Origin: CAZSMK01 sp964608095 | GTDB taxonomy: Bacteria; Sumerlaeota; Sumerlaeia; MWCT01; JAGHBZ01 | Assembly (NCBI GenBank): GCA_964608095.1 | Contig: CAZSMK010000013.1 | Coordinates: 1 to 52,758, forward strand | DNA length: 52,758 nucleotides | Reading direction: 5' to 3' | In this document: in pieces, positions 7,990 to 18,001 of the stretch | Position numbering within the stretch: the first letter of the stretch is position 1 | How the letters are laid out: the number at the start of each line of letters is the position of its first letter | Notes under the pieces: model-generated | Told to the model about the DNA's origin: nothing | Seen by the model: the letters and a program-made list of their open reading frames with translations, nothing else | The model's database searches: none | Translations under genes and position numbers: made by a program

Positions 7990-8832
7990 ATGGCTCTGGT
8001 CAGCGTTATCATACCGACGTATAACCGGGCACGTTTCGTGGTCGAAGCGGTGGAATCGGTTCTTCATCAGTCGTTCAAGGACTATGAGGTGATTGTTGTC
8101 GATGATGGCTCGGACGATGCGACTCCAGAACTCCTCTCACCCTATATTAACCGTATTCGGTACATCGCCCAGCCCCGCCAGGGTCCTTCTGCAGCTCGAA
8201 ACACCGGTATAAATGAGTCCAGAGGTACGTATTGTGCGTTTCTTGATTCCGATGATCTCTGGCGTCCCGAGAAACTCGAACGTCAAGTCGAGTTCTTCGC
8301 AACACATCCCGATTTTCATATTTGCCAGACTCAAGAACTATGGCTCAGGAATGATAGGGAGATAAAGCCCCGTCCAAAACACAGAAAGGAACATGGGTGT
8401 TTTTTTGAGAGAGCGGTCGGACTCTGCCTGATAAGCCCCTCTGCGGTGATGATGAGGCGAACTCTGTTCGATGCGGTTGGATTGTTCGATGAGATGCTGT
8501 CCGCCGCGGAAGATTATGATTTATGGCTGCGCGTCACCGCAAGGTATCCTGTCGGTCTCATCGATGAAGAGCTGGTGATAAAACGTGGGGGGCACGCTGA
8601 TCAGCTGTCTGTGAAAAGTATCGGCATCCTTGACCGGTACCGAATCCAGGCGCTTATAAATATACTGGAGAGCGGGTGGCTTTCAAGAAAACAGGTTGAA
8701 GTGGCGATGCACGAGCTGCGGCGAAAATGCCGGATATACGCTTCGGGCTGTAGAAAACACGGGAGGGAAGCGGAAGCAGATTATTACGAGAAGTTGCCGG
8801 ACATAGTAAAAAAAAGAAGGGGTAGGGGATAA
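7990..8832 (+). CDS. Family 2 glycosyltransferase
   Basis: 280 residues, inverting GT-A fold. The N-terminus has the typical opening VSVIIPTYNRARFVVEAVESV and VDDGSDD, followed by the DXD-type motif in FLDSDDLW (near residue 78), which binds the metal and nucleotide sugar. A later AEDYDLWLR motif (near 177) carries the likely catalytic base. The basic C-terminus has no membrane helix, so the enzyme is cytosolic or peripheral. Its acceptor cannot be told; cell-surface polysaccharide or lipid-linked glycan synthesis is usual. No strong Shine-Dalgarno precedes ATG 7990. It follows pnp by 74 bases but is probably functionally unrelated. Confidence 0.9.
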   Translation: MALVSVIIPTYNRARFVVEAVESVLHQSFKDYEVIVVDDGSDDATPELLSPYINRIRYIAQPRQGPSAARNTGINESRGTYCAFLDSDDLWRPEKLERQVEFFATHPDFHICQTQELWLRNDREIKPRPKHRKEHGCFFERAVGLCLISPSAVMMRRTLFDAVGLFDEMLSAAEDYDLWLRVTARYPVGLIDEELVIKRGGHADQLSVKSIGILDRYRIQALINILESGWLSRKQVEVAMHELRRKCRIYASGCRKHGREAEADYYEKLPDIVKKRRGRG

Positions 8833-8837
8833 TTATA

Positions 8838-8865
8838 TTGCCAAAAAGTATATAAAAGATATAAT
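8838..8865 (+). promoter_or_regulatory. Candidate sigma-70 promoter for the DUF362 gene
   Basis: TTGCCA (8838-8843), a 16-base spacer and a perfect TATAAT (8860-8865), about 28 bases before the ATG at 8894. The region is AT-rich, as expected, and lies just after the glycosyltransferase stop. Confidence 0.5.
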
Positions 8866-8893
8866 TTATGTCATATATCGCGGGAGAAGTATC

Positions 8894-9973
8894 ATGACGA
8901 AAACAAACGATCGTTCCTCAAAACGTCTTACCCGACGTGAGTTTATAAAATCAGTGGCGGTCGGCTCTACTGCCTTTGCAGGTATGTTAGCCGGTATCAC
9001 AGTGTTCAGCCGTGAGACAGCGCAAAAAGCCCCTTCTGCTGCGCCTACAACAACGCCTTCTACCTCACCCCTGTATAACATGTATCCCGGCAAGGTCGTC
9101 ATGACCAGGCAACAAGGTGTGGTTGACGATAACGGTTCAGTACATGCGCCGACAGTGGCAGAGATGCTCAAGAAAACGCTTGTGAATCTCAGTGGTGAGA
9201 AGGATGTGCGCGATGCCTGGAGAAAATTGCTGCGCTTCGAAGCGGACGATGTCATCGGTATCAAGATCAACTGTATCGCCGGAAAAAATCTATCCAGCAA
9301 CCCTGCCCTTGTGCAAGCAGTTGTAGACGGCTTGCTCGCTTCAGGCATCAAGCCTGGCAACGTAGTCGTCTGGGAACGCACCGAACGAGAGCTTATCCGG
9401 TCAGGATTTACGCTTAATTCATCACCAGGCGCTGTTCGCTACATGGGGACACGACCTCACATCGGTTATGACAGTGAGAATCTGAGAACTATCGGAAGAA
9501 GGGAAATTCAATTGAGCAGGATTCTTACCCGGCATACGTCTATTATGATTAATCTCCCCATCTTGAAGGATCACGGGATGTCAGGTGTGACTCTTGCATT
9601 GAAGAATCATTACGGCTCTTTCGATATTCCTGCACAATTTCATAGCAATAACGGAGATCCCTGGATTGCTGAACTCAATGCGCTTCCTGAGATCAAGAAT
9701 CAAACCCGGCTGATTGTCGCCGATGTGCTGAGGCCGATATGTAAAGGCGGTCCGGGCGATAATCCGGCGTTTCGATGGAACTACAATGGTGTCATGATCA
9801 GCACTGATCCTGTGGCAATAGACACCATCGGGTTGGAGATTCTTGATCAACGACGCAAAGAGATAGATGTTGAATCAATAGCCGCGAGCAATCGAGCAAA
9901 ACATATTCAGACCGCCGCGGCTCTTAACCTCGGGATTGCAAAAAGAGACGAGATTACACGCGTCGAGGTTTAG
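8894..9973 (+). CDS. Tat-exported DUF362 family protein
   Basis: 359 residues. The N-terminus holds a twin-arginine signal (RLTRREFIKS, then a hydrophobic stretch SVAVGSTAFAGMLAGITVF), so it is probably exported folded; Tat export often implies a bound cofactor. The mature part matches DUF362: DVIGIKINCIAG, VVWERTERELI, MINLPILKDHGMSGVTLALKNHYG and ISTDPVAIDTIGLEIL. The family includes ferredoxin-like members, but here I see no 4Fe-4S cysteine cluster, only isolated cysteines. Reaction unknown. A Shine-Dalgarno-like GGGAGAAG precedes the ATG. The gene stands alone and converges with gyrB. Confidence 0.85.
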   Translation: MTKTNDRSSKRLTRREFIKSVAVGSTAFAGMLAGITVFSRETAQKAPSAAPTTTPSTSPLYNMYPGKVVMTRQQGVVDDNGSVHAPTVAEMLKKTLVNLSGEKDVRDAWRKLLRFEADDVIGIKINCIAGKNLSSNPALVQAVVDGLLASGIKPGNVVVWERTERELIRSGFTLNSSPGAVRYMGTRPHIGYDSENLRTIGRREIQLSRILTRHTSIMINLPILKDHGMSGVTLALKNHYGSFDIPAQFHSNNGDPWIAELNALPEIKNQTRLIVADVLRPICKGGPGDNPAFRWNYNGVMISTDPVAIDTIGLEILDQRRKEIDVESIAASNRAKHIQTAAALNLGIAKRDEITRVEV

Positions 9974-10049
9974 CTCCAATGTGTGTGAGGCGAAGGAATC
10001 TTGCCGCGTGAATCTGGAATGGGCGGTAACAGTATGTGTCAGTCCAGAC

Positions 10050-12557
10050 TCAGATATCGAGGTTTTTAACTTTGGGGGCGTGTTCCTGGATGAAGTTTCT
10101 TCTTGGTTCTACCTGATCGCCCATGAGGATAGAACAAATTCGCTCCGCTTCTATTGCGTCTTCCAGCGTGACCTGCATGATGGTTCTGGTCTTGGGATTC
10201 ATGGTGGTTTCCCAGAGTTGATCCGGATTCATCTCCCCGAGACCCTTGTAGCGCTGGATGGAAATCCCTTTGCTGCCGATGTCGCTGATAATCTTTATCA
10301 ATTCCTGCAAAGAATAGGCGGCGCTTTCTCCCTTGGTATCCACAATCCGAAACGCCTTGTTATCGTTTTGATCTTCTTTCTCGACATATCTGAACAATTC
10401 CGGATTTATGCCCAGGCAGGTGAGATTATTCCAAAGTTCCTCAACGGTTTTTGATTCCGGAATTTCGATGATATTATGACTATTAATGTGTTTTCCTTTA
10501 TTCTCCTCTTTATCCGAAGAAGAGAACATGTCGCTTATTCCGTTTTCCTGTCCGTTACCATTGGCTCCATTTTCGAAGTATTGAGCAAGGTCCTTCTCTT
10601 CATAGGCGAATTTGGTATGTTTGCCATGTACCACCATGAATCTGGGGAATCGACCTTTGTTGTCGCGGTTTCTGAGATAGAACGAAAAATCTATGCCTTT
10701 TCGCTCTATGGTATGATATACCTGCTGGAGTTGCAGGAGTGATTCCATAAGATTACGCACCTCTTTAGCGGTGAGTTTTCGTTCTGCTTTGCGCTTGCCG
10801 ATTACGAATACGGTTGCTTCATCGAAACCCTGTTCGAGTAAAAATCTATCCTTATCCTCTTCCTTATCGAGATAACGTTCTACTTTACCTTTTTTGATTT
10901 TGTAAAGAGGAGGTTGTGCGATATAGATATGGCCGTTTTCGAGCAAGGGTCTCATCTGGCGATAAAAGAAAGTTAGAAGCAGGGTGCGAATATGAGCGCC
11001 GTCAACGTCGGCGTCGGTCATCAAGATAACCTTGGCGTAGCGGAGTTTTTCGAGGTTGAAGTTTTCCTCGCCTATGCCGGTCCCGATTGCCGTAATGAGG
11101 ATACGAATTTCTTCATTGCTGAGGACTTTGTTGAGGCGTGCTTTCTCGACGTTAATGATTTTTCCCCGAAGAGGCAAGACCGCCTGGAAGTGACGGTCGC
11201 GTCCGAGTTTTGCGGAGCCGCCGGCGGAATCGCCCTCGACTATATATAGCTCGGTAAGCGTTTTGTCCTTCTCGGCGCAATCGGCGAGTTTACTGGGCAA
11301 TGTGCCGATTTCCATAGCGCTTTTACGTACAATTTCCCGCGCGCGACGTGCTGCGTGTCGTGCCTGGGCTGCATTGATCACCTTGTCCATGATCTTGCGT
11401 GCTATCGGGGGATTCTCTTCCAGAAATTCGTTAAGTCCTTCGTTCACTATTTGTTCGACCAAGCCCGCAATTTCAGGATTAAGCAACTTCGATTTTGTCT
11501 GGCCCTCGAATTGCGGTTCGGAAAGTTTTACGCTTACCACCGCAGTCAGCCCTTCACGCACGTCATCACCGGTTAAGCCTTCAGGTATCTTCTTCAGCAT
11601 ATCGTTTCGTTTGGCGTAGTCGTTCAGAGTTCGTGTAAGGGCGCGCCGAAACCCCATAGCATGAGAACCGCCGTCACGGTTGTTTATATTATTGGCAAAT
11701 GTATACAGGATTTCTGAATAGCTGTCGTTATACTGGATCGCGACCTCGACCTTGACTTCATCTTTCGTATCTGTCGCTTCATCCTTCACGTATTCGCGTG
11801 TGCTCTCTAAAAAGATAGGTTTTGAGTTGAGGGTAGTTTTTGCCTCGTTAAGATTTTTAACAAATTCGCGTATGCCACCCTTGAAAAAGAACCGCGCTTC
11901 TTTGCTGGTTCTCTCATCATTCAGTATAATGGTGACGCCGGCGTTAAGGAAAGCAAGTTCACGGAAACGATTAGCGAGGGTATCATAAGAGAATTCGATA
12001 GTCTCGAAGATAGCGGGATCGGGTCTAAAGCGAACGCGTGTGCCGTTGTGGCGCGATTTGCCAATTTTCTCGAGTGGAGTCACCGGTTTTCCCGTTTCAT
12101 AGCGCTGAAAATAGACTGCATTATTACGCCGAATCTCGACCTCCAGCCATTCACTTAAGAAGTTAACGACCGACACACCCACACCATGAAGTCCACCGGA
12201 AAATTGATACGCTTTGTGAGTGAACTTCCCGCCGGCATGCAATTTAGTCATGACCACCTCGACCGTTGATTTATCTTTTTCCACCGGGTGATTTTCTATC
12301 GGTATGCCACGACCGTCATCGACGATGGTAACGCTGTTATCATAATGGATATAGACATCGATTTTGTTACAGTAGCCGGCGAGGACTTCATCAATGCTGT
12401 TATCAAGGACTTCAAAGACGAGATGATGAAGTCCGAGTGAGCTGGTGTTGCCGATATACATGGCAGGACGACGTCGAACTGCGTCGTGACCGTCAAGGAT
12501 TTGGATGGATTCTGCATTATAAAGATTGGCGTCATCAAGGCGTTTCTTTTTCCCCAT
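10050..12557 (-). CDS. gyrB: DNA gyrase subunit B
   Basis: 835 residues. ATPase and TOPRIM subunit of gyrase, which supercoils DNA together with GyrA. GHKL ATPase motifs are clear: LDNSIDE, VDDGRGIP and HAGGKF...GGLHGVGVSVVN in the first 130 residues. The transducer follows, then TOPRIM with VEGDSAGGSAK and MTDADVDGAHI. A long insert (roughly residues 560-750) divides TOPRIM from the C-terminal GIQRYKGLGEM-type tail (here SIQRYKGLGEMNPDQLWETTM), as in the longer proteobacterial-type GyrB proteins. The ATG has an ideal AGGAGG on its 5' side. No dnaA, dnaN, recF or gyrA is nearby, so this is not the classical origin cluster. Confidence 0.98.
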   Translation of the reverse strand: MGKKKRLDDANLYNAESIQILDGHDAVRRRPAMYIGNTSSLGLHHLVFEVLDNSIDEVLAGYCNKIDVYIHYDNSVTIVDDGRGIPIENHPVEKDKSTVEVVMTKLHAGGKFTHKAYQFSGGLHGVGVSVVNFLSEWLEVEIRRNNAVYFQRYETGKPVTPLEKIGKSRHNGTRVRFRPDPAIFETIEFSYDTLANRFRELAFLNAGVTIILNDERTSKEARFFFKGGIREFVKNLNEAKTTLNSKPIFLESTREYVKDEATDTKDEVKVEVAIQYNDSYSEILYTFANNINNRDGGSHAMGFRRALTRTLNDYAKRNDMLKKIPEGLTGDDVREGLTAVVSVKLSEPQFEGQTKSKLLNPEIAGLVEQIVNEGLNEFLEENPPIARKIMDKVINAAQARHAARRAREIVRKSAMEIGTLPSKLADCAEKDKTLTELYIVEGDSAGGSAKLGRDRHFQAVLPLRGKIINVEKARLNKVLSNEEIRILITAIGTGIGEENFNLEKLRYAKVILMTDADVDGAHIRTLLLTFFYRQMRPLLENGHIYIAQPPLYKIKKGKVERYLDKEEDKDRFLLEQGFDEATVFVIGKRKAERKLTAKEVRNLMESLLQLQQVYHTIERKGIDFSFYLRNRDNKGRFPRFMVVHGKHTKFAYEEKDLAQYFENGANGNGQENGISDMFSSSDKEENKGKHINSHNIIEIPESKTVEELWNNLTCLGINPELFRYVEKEDQNDNKAFRIVDTKGESAAYSLQELIKIISDIGSKGISIQRYKGLGEMNPDQLWETTMNPKTRTIMQVTLEDAIEAERICSILMGDQVEPRRNFIQEHAPKVKNLDI

Positions 12558-13104
12558 GTGATCCTCCTGAAAAGATTACTTATAACGCAGCTCTTTTTCC
12601 TTGTGATCCACCACACGTCCACGCTGCGAAAAATAGAGTTGCGGCATTCTGTATAGCACTGAATTGTATACATTATTTTCTCATTGCAAAGTTTAAAATG
12701 TCAAGAAATATTACCTGGAGGGGCAACTTTTTTTCGTGTATAAGATACTTTATTTCAGTAGTTTATATATTTAAACGAGTCATGGTGCGGTATGTTTTTG
12801 GATTTTTTTATTCTGAGCCCTCAAAACGTGCATCAATGAGAGGGTAAAAGGTATAATTGGAGAAAAAAATAGGCAGAACAAGCCGTAAAGGGAAAAATGA
12901 TGAATACTGAAAGCTCAGGAAAAAATAACGCCTCCACGCCAGTGGCGCGCTCTGTTTCTTTCGTTCTTCTTATCTACTTCAACACTCGCCACGCAGGGGA
13001 AATACATACTCTCTAATAATACCCCGATAGAACTCTTCTTGGCTCCTCTCTATTGCTGTAAGTGCAATCCTGAAACGTCTCTATGTTTCCGCCTCTCTAC
13101 ACTA
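12558..13104. other. Non-coding interval between gyrB and the GHL10 gene
   Basis: About 550 bases upstream of gyrB and downstream of the GHL10-type gene, both on the minus strand. It contains the gyrB Shine-Dalgarno and AT-rich sequence likely to hold its promoter. I found no convincing small gene, RNA or terminator. Confidence 0.5.
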
Positions 13105-15315
13105 TCAATAGAATTGCCATGCATCGAGACGTACCTTTGCAATTGATCCAAACACATCGATTTCTTTCAGAATAGTACCTTGATTTGGATAATTGTTTTC
13201 AGGTGGACCGTTATCATCATATGCTTTGAATGCACCACTACTGTTGTGCGAGACATTATAGAAGGTAAATTTTAGTTTTTTTATATTAGAGATCATATAC
13301 TCCTGCTCGGATGCATAAAGCCGAACTACAGAGACCGTTGATTCATCCGGTCTCGATTGTCCATATATACCGGTTGTCAGATTCTTAACGAGAGTGTGTG
13401 TGCTTATACCGTCGTCTGCATCTATCTTTACATTAATCCATGCGCGGTCTCCTAATTCATGATGCCCCGCAAAGATTCGTATATCGGCGATTCTAACTGG
13501 TTGCGAGAATGCATATTCAAGCACAAGGGAGCCAAAGTCAGGATAGAATTCCCCGTAATCATCACATATGACGGTCAATGTGTTTTGAGCCCAGACGCCA
13601 TCGGTTAATGTTGCAAGCCGTGCTGTCTCATCCATAGGGTACGATGCGCTCAGAAATCCACCCCCGATGCAATTTGCTATCATAGAATTGAGAAGGTCCT
13701 TATCAGATACGTGATATCGCAAAGTGGTATCACCGTTGTCGAAAACCGTAGATCGTGGACCACTGACAATATCGTAGTCAGTGGCAAATTTTTCTTTAAA
13801 CTGTGGAATGATAGACATGATGGGTGAAATCCGACGTGCCCTGTCATCTGGATTGCCCTGGTCAGAGTCATCGTCGTAGGCGATAACTTGATAATAAAGT
13901 GTATGCCCAAGCGGAGGCATGAGAAGAGGGGCATCGTTTATAAAAAGATCGCCACCCATATTGTGCATACCAATTGTACGTGCGCTGGTAAGCGGGGATT
14001 TGTCGATAGCCCACCTGATATGGACACCCTGGCCGTTTGATGTTGTATTGTCATCATAAACTCCGCCTGGATCAGATATGGAGGAAAGTATATAGATGGG
14101 GATATTTTCAAACGGTATTGTAGGAGAAGTGGCGAAGTCTCTAATGCGGGGACCCGTGTTGTCATCATCCCCGGAAGAAATCTTCCATAGCAGGGGGGGT
14201 ATGTCATCAGGATATTTGAACTTATCGGCAACAAGTTTCTGCGCTAACGAGTTGGGTGTGTGGGATGGGAAAAGATAGGAGTATGAAAAAACCGTCAACC
14301 CGTGCGACCCTAGCTGGCGGCTAACCTCCACCTGATCAACAAAGACCGATGAGCTAGAGATACGGGATGCACCAATACCGAGAGCGACAAATCTATCAGC
14401 GCTGTGTTCTACATGTTCCGTTGCGTATTCGATAAAGTCGTCAACGTTATTGCTGTATGTCATCGGGTGTGATATATCAAGTATTCCTTTGTTCAGCCAA
14501 CCATGGAAGTCCTGGTAAAGCGCATTGTAGCCGTTGTTGAAGGTGGGCCATGTAGCTGCGGTTATGTGAATGTCTGTCCGGGTTGTAACAGCGTCCCGAT
14601 AAACGTTATCCACGAGTTCCGTGACCTGGTCACGACGGAATTGTGCCCATTCGTCGGGCATGGTTTCGGGTGTACCGCCATATTGATCGAAAAACCTCTT
14701 GAGACTAATCGTATCCCAGGAATAATTCCAGGCGGGATATCGGATATAATCAAAATGAACACCATCAACATCATAGCGATTAACAACTTCGAGATAGACA
14801 TCATGTAGATAGTTTTGCACGGACGGAATGCCGGGACTCAAAGAAACGTAATGCTCGTTAAGTGTCATGGTTGCACCATCTGAATTCACGCATAACCAAT
14901 CAGGATGATCGTTCCAGAGTTGTGGCACATCGGGAGGAGGAGGAGAAGTCCCTAACCAAGCCGGGTAGGCATTCATGTATGCGAGAATCTTCAATCCTCT
15001 GTCGTGTGCGCGTTGAATGGCAATCTCCAGGGGGTTCCAACCGGGATCAATCCCCAGAGTCGATGGATCGGTTCCGGATAGTTCCCAGGCCCAGGGTTCG
15101 ATAGCCGACTCATAAAAAACCGTGCCATTTCCCCTGACCTGAAAGAGAACATAATTAAAGTTGTGATCGGCAACATTATCAATTATCGAATAGATATGCT
15201 CAGGAGTTCTATATTCCCATCGAGTGACCCATATAGCGCGTATTTCTTCTGCGGGGACATTAAAAAGGCCAAGGACAAAAAATATTCCCCCCATGACAAG
15301 ATAATATCTCTTCAT
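13105..15315 (-). CDS. Secreted GHL10-type glycoside hydrolase-like protein
   Basis: 736 residues with a signal peptide (YYLVMGGIFFVLGLFNVPAEE). Residues 25-360 match the GHL10 (former DUF187) TIM barrel: EIRAIWVTRWEY, YVLFQVRGNG, LKILAYMNAYPAW, VDGVHFDYIRYP and ISHPMTYSNN. The HFDYIRYP segment supplies the acidic residues expected at the active site. The remaining ~350 residues are beta-rich: a fibronectin- or Ig-like segment (about 385-500) and a C-terminal discoidin-like sandwich probably binding sugar. Family members act on polysaccharide or peptidoglycan-like glycans; the substrate is unknown here. The protein is presumably periplasmic or extracellular. Confidence 0.85.
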   Translation of the reverse strand: MKRYYLVMGGIFFVLGLFNVPAEEIRAIWVTRWEYRTPEHIYSIIDNVADHNFNYVLFQVRGNGTVFYESAIEPWAWELSGTDPSTLGIDPGWNPLEIAIQRAHDRGLKILAYMNAYPAWLGTSPPPPDVPQLWNDHPDWLCVNSDGATMTLNEHYVSLSPGIPSVQNYLHDVYLEVVNRYDVDGVHFDYIRYPAWNYSWDTISLKRFFDQYGGTPETMPDEWAQFRRDQVTELVDNVYRDAVTTRTDIHITAATWPTFNNGYNALYQDFHGWLNKGILDISHPMTYSNNVDDFIEYATEHVEHSADRFVALGIGASRISSSSVFVDQVEVSRQLGSHGLTVFSYSYLFPSHTPNSLAQKLVADKFKYPDDIPPLLWKISSGDDDNTGPRIRDFATSPTIPFENIPIYILSSISDPGGVYDDNTTSNGQGVHIRWAIDKSPLTSARTIGMHNMGGDLFINDAPLLMPPLGHTLYYQVIAYDDDSDQGNPDDRARRISPIMSIIPQFKEKFATDYDIVSGPRSTVFDNGDTTLRYHVSDKDLLNSMIANCIGGGFLSASYPMDETARLATLTDGVWAQNTLTVICDDYGEFYPDFGSLVLEYAFSQPVRIADIRIFAGHHELGDRAWINVKIDADDGISTHTLVKNLTTGIYGQSRPDESTVSVVRLYASEQEYMISNIKKLKFTFYNVSHNSSGAFKAYDDNGPPENNYPNQGTILKEIDVFGSIAKVRLDAWQFY

Positions 15316-15416
15316 CGTTAAATGTCCTTGTAAAATAAGGATCTGGCTGTAATAATTATGAGATATTATTTATTGTAAAAGGTACGGTATCAAGATCAAA
15401 CTTGCGAGTGTAAAAG

Positions 15417-15656
15417 ATGAAAGAAAGAGATGAGTTTGCAGAAGAAATAAAACGTCGTGCTGATAGAATCAGCAGCCTGATTCTTTTCAGCGATGTCGCG
15501 TGGGTAGATATTGCAATCGAAATTGAGAACCTGAGGGAATGGTGTAAAGCCCGGTTTCCTGAAAAAAGTTCATTGTTCGAGATGATTTATGTAAAACGTT
15601 TCCAACGGTTATGGGAACAATGGCGCCGGGAGGAACCTTCTTTCCATTATTCATAA
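15417..15656 (+). CDS. Small charged hypothetical protein
   Basis: 79 residues, rich in Glu, Arg and Trp, predicted helical with no signal peptide or membrane segment. I do not recognise a family. It is probably real because it lies in the same direction and only 32 bases before the TPR gene, its composition is protein-like, and no better frame covers the stretch. The Shine-Dalgarno is weak (AAAG). It may be co-expressed with the TPR protein. Confidence 0.55.
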   Translation: MKERDEFAEEIKRRADRISSLILFSDVAWVDIAIEIENLREWCKARFPEKSSLFEMIYVKRFQRLWEQWRREEPSFHYS

Positions 15657-15688
15657 AAAGTTTTTCACGAAAGAGCAGCGAAAGATAG

Positions 15689-16495
15689 ATGGGACGTTTT
15701 TCGAAATTAGAACGAGGAGTAGTACCGCCAAAACTTGCCGAAGAATCCGCAAAAGCAGAACAGGCGGTAAAGCAACCAAGCACTGAGGAGAAGTACGACG
15801 CACCATATTATATAAAGCTTGCGGATCAGCATTTCTTTTTCGGTGAGTTTGAACGTGCGTTACGTTTTTATTCTCGTGCACTTCAGCTCGACAATTCCAA
15901 GACATACCCCTGGATAGGACAGATATTCAGTCTTCTCGAGATGGAGCAGGTGAAAGAGGCGGGGATATGGGTGACGCGCGCGCTGGAGTTCTTTCCCGAG
16001 GATTCCGATATCATTGCGCTTCAAGCGGTCGTTTACGCGTATCGGGGAATGGTAAAACGAGCCGTGGGGGCTTCAGATTATTCCATGAGCAAGGGGGGAA
16101 CGGTATTTACATGGCTCGCGCGCGGTGAAGTCCTCCTCATCGCAGAAAACAAAACCGCTCATTTCTGTTTTGAGAAGGCTATGGAACTCTCGCCTGCCAA
16201 TGATTGGAAGACTCCGATGAGAGCAGGCTTGATCTATTTCAAGCATAAACAATTCAGCCATGCACTCGATTTTTTTCAACGCGCCGTCTCTATTAATGTC
16301 ACCAATTATTATTTATGGTACCATATTGGGCTTGGTTACTGGCGTCTGGGATTCAACCATAAGGCAATGGAGGCGTTCAAACGATCGCTCGAACATAATC
16401 CTAAATTCAAAGGCGCAAGAGATGCGTTGGACAGGGCGTTGAAGACATCCATATTCAAACGATTTTTCAGGCGACTGACTCACCGCAAAAAATAA
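15689..16495 (+). CDS. TPR-repeat protein
   Basis: 268 residues with four to five tetratricopeptide-like helical pairs from about residue 33 onward: YIKLADQHFFFGEFERALRF, then WIGQIFSLLEMEQVKEAGIW, AGLIYFKHKQFSHALDFF and HIGLGYWRLGFNHKAMEAFK. There is no signal sequence, so it is probably a cytosolic scaffold. The C-terminus is very basic (FKRFFRRLTHRKK), which could bind membrane or nucleic acid. Partner unknown; the small upstream gene is the obvious candidate. Confidence 0.8.
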   Translation: MGRFSKLERGVVPPKLAEESAKAEQAVKQPSTEEKYDAPYYIKLADQHFFFGEFERALRFYSRALQLDNSKTYPWIGQIFSLLEMEQVKEAGIWVTRALEFFPEDSDIIALQAVVYAYRGMVKRAVGASDYSMSKGGTVFTWLARGEVLLIAENKTAHFCFEKAMELSPANDWKTPMRAGLIYFKHKQFSHALDFFQRAVSINVTNYYLWYHIGLGYWRLGFNHKAMEAFKRSLEHNPKFKGARDALDRALKTSIFKRFFRRLTHRKK

Positions 16496-16626
16496 AGTTC
16501 GGAGAACGACGGTAGAAAGAGGACGTCTCTATTCGGCGCTTTTTCTATCGCTTTTTTATGGGAACTATTTGTCGTCTTTCTATTATAATATACCTCGCTG
16601 GTTCTTATTAAGAGGATATCGGAAGT

Positions 16627-17973
16627 ATGTCTTCTATAGAAGAAATAGAAGAGGGTGGGGCGCTTCTACCCGTAATAGCCATTGTCGGTAGACCGAACGT
16701 GGGCAAGTCTACCTTGTTCAATCGGCTTGCCGGTCAACGTAAAGCCGTTGTCCTAAAGATGCCCGGCGTCACACGCGATAGGAATTATCAGAGGATAAAA
16801 TGGAACGAGCATGTGATGCTCCTTGTCGATACTGGTGGTTACGAACCGGAAAGCGATGACGATTTGTTGGCATTGATTAGAGAACAAGCCCAGCTTGCAA
16901 TGGATGAGGCAGACGTTATTCTCTTCGTTACGGATGTCGAACATCCCCTCCACCCCACCGACACACTTATTATGAAACAGCTTCGTACTACGCAAAAACC
17001 GAGTCTACTCGTAGTGAATAAATGTGACAATGAGGAACGAATCAACGCGGCATACGAATTTCTCGAGTTAGGGGTGGACAAGGTATATCCCGTCTCTGCA
17101 AGCCATAATATCGGGATAGGGGCGCTGATGGACGACGTGATAGAGCTAGTGCCGGATACGAGCCGGATAGATCGTGCGGTCGAGTCTATTCGTGTGGCAA
17201 TTGTGGGAAAACCAAACGTGGGAAAATCAACGCTTCTCAACGCCATTCTCGGCGAGCGGCGGGCGGTGGTCAGCGACAAGCCGGGTACTACACGCGATTC
17301 CGTTGATACACTCATTAAACGTAACAACACCCTGTATACTTTGATTGACACAGCGGGGCTCAAACGTCGTGGTAAACATAAACTTGCCGTGGAACGAATC
17401 TGCGTCTCCGCTTCTATTATGAGCCTTGAACGTTGCGATGTGGCGTTGCTGGTGTGCGATGCAACCGAAGGAATCACCAAGCAAGATCAACACGTGGCAG
17501 GCTATATCCTTGAAGCCGCAAAGGCGGTCGTGATTCTTATCAACAAATGGGACTTGATCGATAAATCCCGTGAGAATCTGAAACTATGGAACGAACGATT
17601 GGAAGAGGCGTTCAAGTTTCTTCATTTTGCACCGATTTTGAGAATTTCTGCAAAAGAAGGCAAAGGCGTAAATCGTATCTTCGAGTTCGTCGATCAAGCG
17701 TATGAACAATATACGAAGAGGATTTCCACGCCGGAACTGAACGAAGCGGTCACCCAGATTCTTGCCCGACATCGACCGCCGAATTTTCAAGGTCGCGAGA
17801 TCAAGATAAAATTTGCTACACAGGTGGCAACCGCTCCTCCTACCTTTGTGTTTTTCATGAATTTTCCCCAGGCGATTCACTTCTCCTACCATCGGTTTGT
17901 TGAAAATCAACTCAGGAAACGATTCGGGTTTAAGGGAACGTGTATTCGCATTTTCTGGCGAAAAAGCCAATGA
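16627..17973 (+). CDS. der: Ribosome-associated GTPase Der (EngA)
   Basis: 448 residues. Double-GTPase needed for late 50S ribosomal subunit assembly. First G domain: GRPNVGKST (21-29), TRDR, DTGG and NKCD. Second G domain from about residue 188: GKPNVGKST, TTRDS, DTAG and NKWD. The C-terminal KH-like domain ends RKRFGFKGTCIRIFWRKSQ, close to the family's GTPIRI...R end. ATG 16627 is preceded by GGAAG. A TATAAT at 16584-16589 could be its -10 box, but I see no good -35. It converges with serS, leaving 28 bases. Confidence 0.97.
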   Translation: MSSIEEIEEGGALLPVIAIVGRPNVGKSTLFNRLAGQRKAVVLKMPGVTRDRNYQRIKWNEHVMLLVDTGGYEPESDDDLLALIREQAQLAMDEADVILFVTDVEHPLHPTDTLIMKQLRTTQKPSLLVVNKCDNEERINAAYEFLELGVDKVYPVSASHNIGIGALMDDVIELVPDTSRIDRAVESIRVAIVGKPNVGKSTLLNAILGERRAVVSDKPGTTRDSVDTLIKRNNTLYTLIDTAGLKRRGKHKLAVERICVSASIMSLERCDVALLVCDATEGITKQDQHVAGYILEAAKAVVILINKWDLIDKSRENLKLWNERLEEAFKFLHFAPILRISAKEGKGVNRIFEFVDQAYEQYTKRISTPELNEAVTQILARHRPPNFQGREIKIKFATQVATAPPTFVFFMNFPQAIHFSYHRFVENQLRKRFGFKGTCIRIFWRKSQ

Positions 17974-18001
17974 TACACATGAAGAAATTTTCACATCAAA
18001 C

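Noticed and set aside
10050..12557. ParE (topoisomerase IV) instead of GyrB
   Set aside because: The long TOPRIM insert, overall length and motif sequence fit GyrB; no parC-like gene is adjacent.
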